Shown here piece after piece: positions 31,454 through 33,541 of a DNA stretch of 33,541 nucleotides (position 1 is its first letter; each line of letters starts with the position of its first letter). This DNA is from Oscillospiraceae bacterium. Lineage in GTDB: Bacteria > Bacillota > Clostridia > Oscillospirales > Ruminococcaceae. The stretch lies in contig CAAFQL010000257.1 in NCBI GenBank assembly GCA_900765125.1, positions 1-33,541 on the forward strand, read 5' to 3'. Made by a program: the position numbers and the translations under genes. The notes beneath the pieces were generated by a model. It was not told where the DNA came from. It did no database searches and saw only the letters and a program-made list of their open reading frames with translations.

Positions 31454-32743
31454 TTGGAGAAATATGTAATTCGTGGCGGACGGCGTCTGTCCGGTGAGAT
31501 TGAAGTCAGTGGTGCGAAAAATGCGGCGGTGGCACTTATACCGGCTGTTCTGCTGTGTGATGAACCATGTGTTCTGGAGAATGTACCTGACATCAGCGAT
31601 GTATCTATGAGCCTGCGCATCATGTATGAAATGGGTGCAAAGGTGGAGTATATTGACAAGACAACAGTGCGTATTTCCGCAGAGGGACTTAAAAACTTTT
31701 GTGTACCTTATGAAAGCGCACGCCGAATGAGGGCTTCCTATTATTTCTTGGGGGCACTTTTAGGCAGGTTTTCCAAGGCAAGGGTATCCATGCCGGGAGG
31801 ATGTCCTTTAGGGGACAGACCTATTGACCAACATCTGAAAGCATTTTCCGCATTGGGCGCAAAATGCAATATCGAATACGGAATGGTTGACCTGTATGCC
31901 GATGAGCTGAAAGGCTCTCAGATCTACTTAGATGTTGTATCAGTAGGTGCAACTATGAACGCTTTGCTTGCGGCAGTTCGTGCGGAAGGTCTTACTGTTA
32001 TTGAGAACGCTGCAAAAGAACCTCATATCGTAGACCTTGCAAATTTCCTCAATTCAATGGGTGCAGATATTATGGGTGCCGGTACTGATGTTATTAAAGT
32101 TCGTGGAGTTAAATATCTCCACGGAACTACTTATTCCGTAGTACCCGATCAGATAGAAGCCGGTACATTTATGGTTGCTGCTGCTGCTACAGGCGGCGAT
32201 GTTATCATAAAGAACGTTATCCCGAAGCACTTAGAGCCTATTACATCAAAGCTCCGTAAGATCGGCGTAAATGTAGATGAGTATGATGACAGTATAAGAG
32301 TCTGGGTAGACGGTCCGCTGGTACGTACAAATATCAAGACAATGCCGCATCCTGGATTTCCTACAGATATGCAGCCACAGATGGCAACTCTTCTGACGCT
32401 TGCAGAAGGTACAAGCATCGTTACCGAGGGCGTTTGGGAACAGCGTTTCCGTTATGTGGATGAACTGAGAAGAATGGGCGCAGATATTTCCGTTGACGGA
32501 AAGGTCGCCGTAATTGAGGGTACGGGAAAACTTACCGGTGCACCGGTCAAAGCCTGTGACCTGAGAGCAGGAGCTGCACTTATTATTGCTGGATTGGCGG
32601 CAAAGGGTATTACTGAGATAGAGGATATATTCCACATTGAAAGAGGATATGGCGGACTGGTTGAAAAGCTGCGTCATGTAGGAGCTGATATTGAGAAGGT
32701 TTCAACTCCGGTTGCAACAATGCGTGAAGCTGTGTCGGGCTGA
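31454..32743 (+). CDS. murA: UDP-N-acetylglucosamine 1-carboxyvinyltransferase
   Basis: 429-residue MurA, which adds enolpyruvate to UDP-GlcNAc, the first committed step of peptidoglycan synthesis. Lys22 in VSGAKNAAVALIPA and Cys117 in PGGCPLGDRPID (the fosfomycin-target Cys) are present, as is FPTDMQPQ with the catalytic Asp. Translation starts at TTG 31454, with AAGGAG upstream at 11 nt spacing; no better start exists in frame. Firmicutes often have two copies, and which one this is cannot be told here. It has its own promoter, a long leader and a terminator. Confidence 0.95.
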   Translation: MEKYVIRGGRRLSGEIEVSGAKNAAVALIPAVLLCDEPCVLENVPDISDVSMSLRIMYEMGAKVEYIDKTTVRISAEGLKNFCVPYESARRMRASYYFLGALLGRFSKARVSMPGGCPLGDRPIDQHLKAFSALGAKCNIEYGMVDLYADELKGSQIYLDVVSVGATMNALLAAVRAEGLTVIENAAKEPHIVDLANFLNSMGADIMGAGTDVIKVRGVKYLHGTTYSVVPDQIEAGTFMVAAAATGGDVIIKNVIPKHLEPITSKLRKIGVNVDEYDDSIRVWVDGPLVRTNIKTMPHPGFPTDMQPQMATLLTLAEGTSIVTEGVWEQRFRYVDELRRMGADISVDGKVAVIEGTGKLTGAPVKACDLRAGAALIIAGLAAKGITEIEDIFHIERGYGGLVEKLRHVGADIEKVSTPVATMREAVSG

Positions 32744-32762
32744 ATATAATTAAAGTTAAAAT

Positions 32763-32805
32763 AAAAAAAGTCTGCTGTGAAACTAATATCACAGCAGGCT
32801 TTTTT
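32763..32805. terminator. Bidirectional rho-independent terminator
   Basis: GTCTGCTGTGA / TCACAGCAGGC with an 8-nt loop, flanked by A7 and T6. It ends murA on the plus strand and the Thr-rich gene on the minus strand. Confidence 0.9.
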
Positions 32806-32860
32806 ATAATATATGAACAATCTCTCTCTTAAAATTTACTCTCTTCTAATTTTTTCAAAT

Positions 32861-33541
32861 TTAACCACTATAGAAAACATAGTAATTTGATTGACCTATA
32901 TACTGTACTGCAAATCCCTTCTCTATTGGAACGTTTTTCAGCTCGTATATCAGGACTGTGTAAACCTTGTTTGTTTCGTAATTCACCGCAGCTCCCGATC
33001 CTAAGAAACTATTGATATTATCATAAGACGTTTCGGTATAATCGGTGCTGTAACTAATACCAGCCCACATTATACTGCGGAAATCAAAGAGATTTCCGTA
33101 AAGACTGTTGCCTGTTGAATTCGATTCATCAGAAGTTTTCGTATGATCTGTACTTTCAGTTAATGTGGTAGTATTGGCAGGATTTTCAGTTGTTTTAACC
33201 GAGATGGTAGCAGCTGTAGTTTCTGCCATAGTAGTCGTTAAAACATCAGCGGTTTTTTGTGACATGACAGTTCCTGTAAATGATATTTCTGTCTTTACGG
33301 TTTCTGCAATGCAGCCTGTTGTCACTGTTGCAAATGCAGGCATACCTCCGCTTTTCTTCATAGTCAAAGCCGTCTCAGAAGCCTGCGTGACAGGTTCTGT
33401 AATAGCAGTACTTGTGAGTGTATTTGCATTTTCACAGAAAGGCTGAGTTCCAACAAAATTGTCCGTTTTGTCATTGTTTAAAAGCCCCGGATTCAAAAGT
33501 GTAATTGCAAAAGCTGCTGCACAAGCCATAGCCGCTGTGCA
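32861..33541 (-). CDS. Thr-rich membrane-anchored or secreted protein, 3' part
   Basis: Open to the right edge; 226 residues are visible. The visible start has a hydrophobic stretch (TAAMACAAAFAITLL) that looks like the end of a membrane helix or signal peptide. Then comes a low-complexity Thr/Ser/Glu linker (about 35-140, with TTTMAETTAATISVKTTE) and a C-terminal globular part (about 145-226) with FRSIMWAGISYSTDYTETSYD and a YELKNVPIEKGFAVQYIG motif. An ATG at 33529 lies within the hydrophobic stretch, so the true start is probably beyond the window. No family is recognised. The Thr-rich linker resembles those of secreted proteins from Ruminococcus. Confidence 0.7.
   Translation of the reverse strand, partial: CTAAMACAAAFAITLLNPGLLNNDKTDNFVGTQPFCENANTLTSTAITEPVTQASETALTMKKSGGMPAFATVTTGCIAETVKTEISFTGTVMSQKTADVLTTTMAETTAATISVKTTENPANTTTLTESTDHTKTSDESNSTGNSLYGNLFDFRSIMWAGISYSTDYTETSYDNINSFLGSGAAVNYETNKVYTVLIYELKNVPIEKGFAVQYIGQSNYYVFYSG

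Noticed and set aside
31207..31659. 150-residue minus-strand frame across the murA leader
   Set aside because: It overlaps the start of murA and the leader, with no start signals of its own.
1..33541. tRNA, rRNA or CRISPR features
   Set aside because: No cloverleaf-like segments, rRNA stretches or regularly spaced direct repeats were noticed on either strand.

Overview
The window reads as chromosomal DNA of an anaerobic, low-to-moderate-GC Gram-positive gut bacterium, most likely a Ruminococcus-type member of the Oscillospiraceae. This is inferred from four things: a type I dockerin on a secreted cell-wall enzyme, BspA-like leucine-rich-repeat surface proteins, a Cys T-box before cysE-cysS, and strong sigma-A-type promoters with 17-bp spacers. 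Genes are dense and ordinary; no tRNA, rRNA, CRISPR array or complete insertion sequence was seen.

Layout. (1) 2-5705 (+): the 3' part of glmS, then three tandem paralogous secreted LRR proteins, each with a C-terminal membrane anchor, ending at a bidirectional terminator. (2) 5714-7709 (-): a three-gene operon of a 69-aa coiled-coil protein, a stand-alone sigma-70 region-4 protein and a PLP-dependent Orn/Lys/Arg-decarboxylase-type enzyme. Its promoter carries three related operator-like repeats spaced by 31 and 42 bp. (3) 7855-10303 (+): an LtaS-type membrane sulfatase-fold protein and a FlK-like hotdog thioesterase, followed by a repeat-rich gap (10304-10651). (4) 10687-13225 (-): glycogen phosphorylase with its own promoter. 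(5) 13520-15352 (+): a secreted lysozyme-like/SH3/dockerin protein behind a leader of about 335 nt full of hairpins.

(6) 15362-19295 (-): citrate synthase, a membrane glycerophosphodiester phosphodiesterase and an Sfp-type phosphopantetheinyl transferase. (7) 19339-20361 (-): a pspA operon with a previously unlisted 51-aa membrane protein. (8) 20374-27725 (-): a glycan operon from one consensus promoter, encoding an initiating sugar-phosphate transferase, ManC, Gmd, two GT4 glycosyltransferases, an Rmd-like reductase and a coiled-coil protein. Together the sugar-nucleotide enzymes should convert mannose-1-P to GDP-D-rhamnose. (9) 27808-31098 (+): a T-box leader (specifier probably UGC), cysE, cysS and a lipoprotein with a degenerate cyclophilin fold. 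(10) 31170-32805 (+): murA with a leader of about 250 nt. (11) 32861-33541 (-): the 3' part of a Thr-rich surface or membrane protein cut by the window edge.

Much of the window serves the envelope: GlcN-6-P and UDP-MurNAc precursors (glmS, murA), polyglycerolphosphate-type polymer synthesis and turnover (LtaS-like, GDPD), a rhamnose glycan, stress protection of the membrane (PspA), a wall hydrolase and surface LRR proteins. The less usual items are the split sigma-like operon with phased operators, the long structured leader of the dockerin hydrolase, a 13-nt alternative pairing inside the T-box, the PspA-coupled micro-protein and the cyclophilin-like lipoprotein lacking its catalytic residues.
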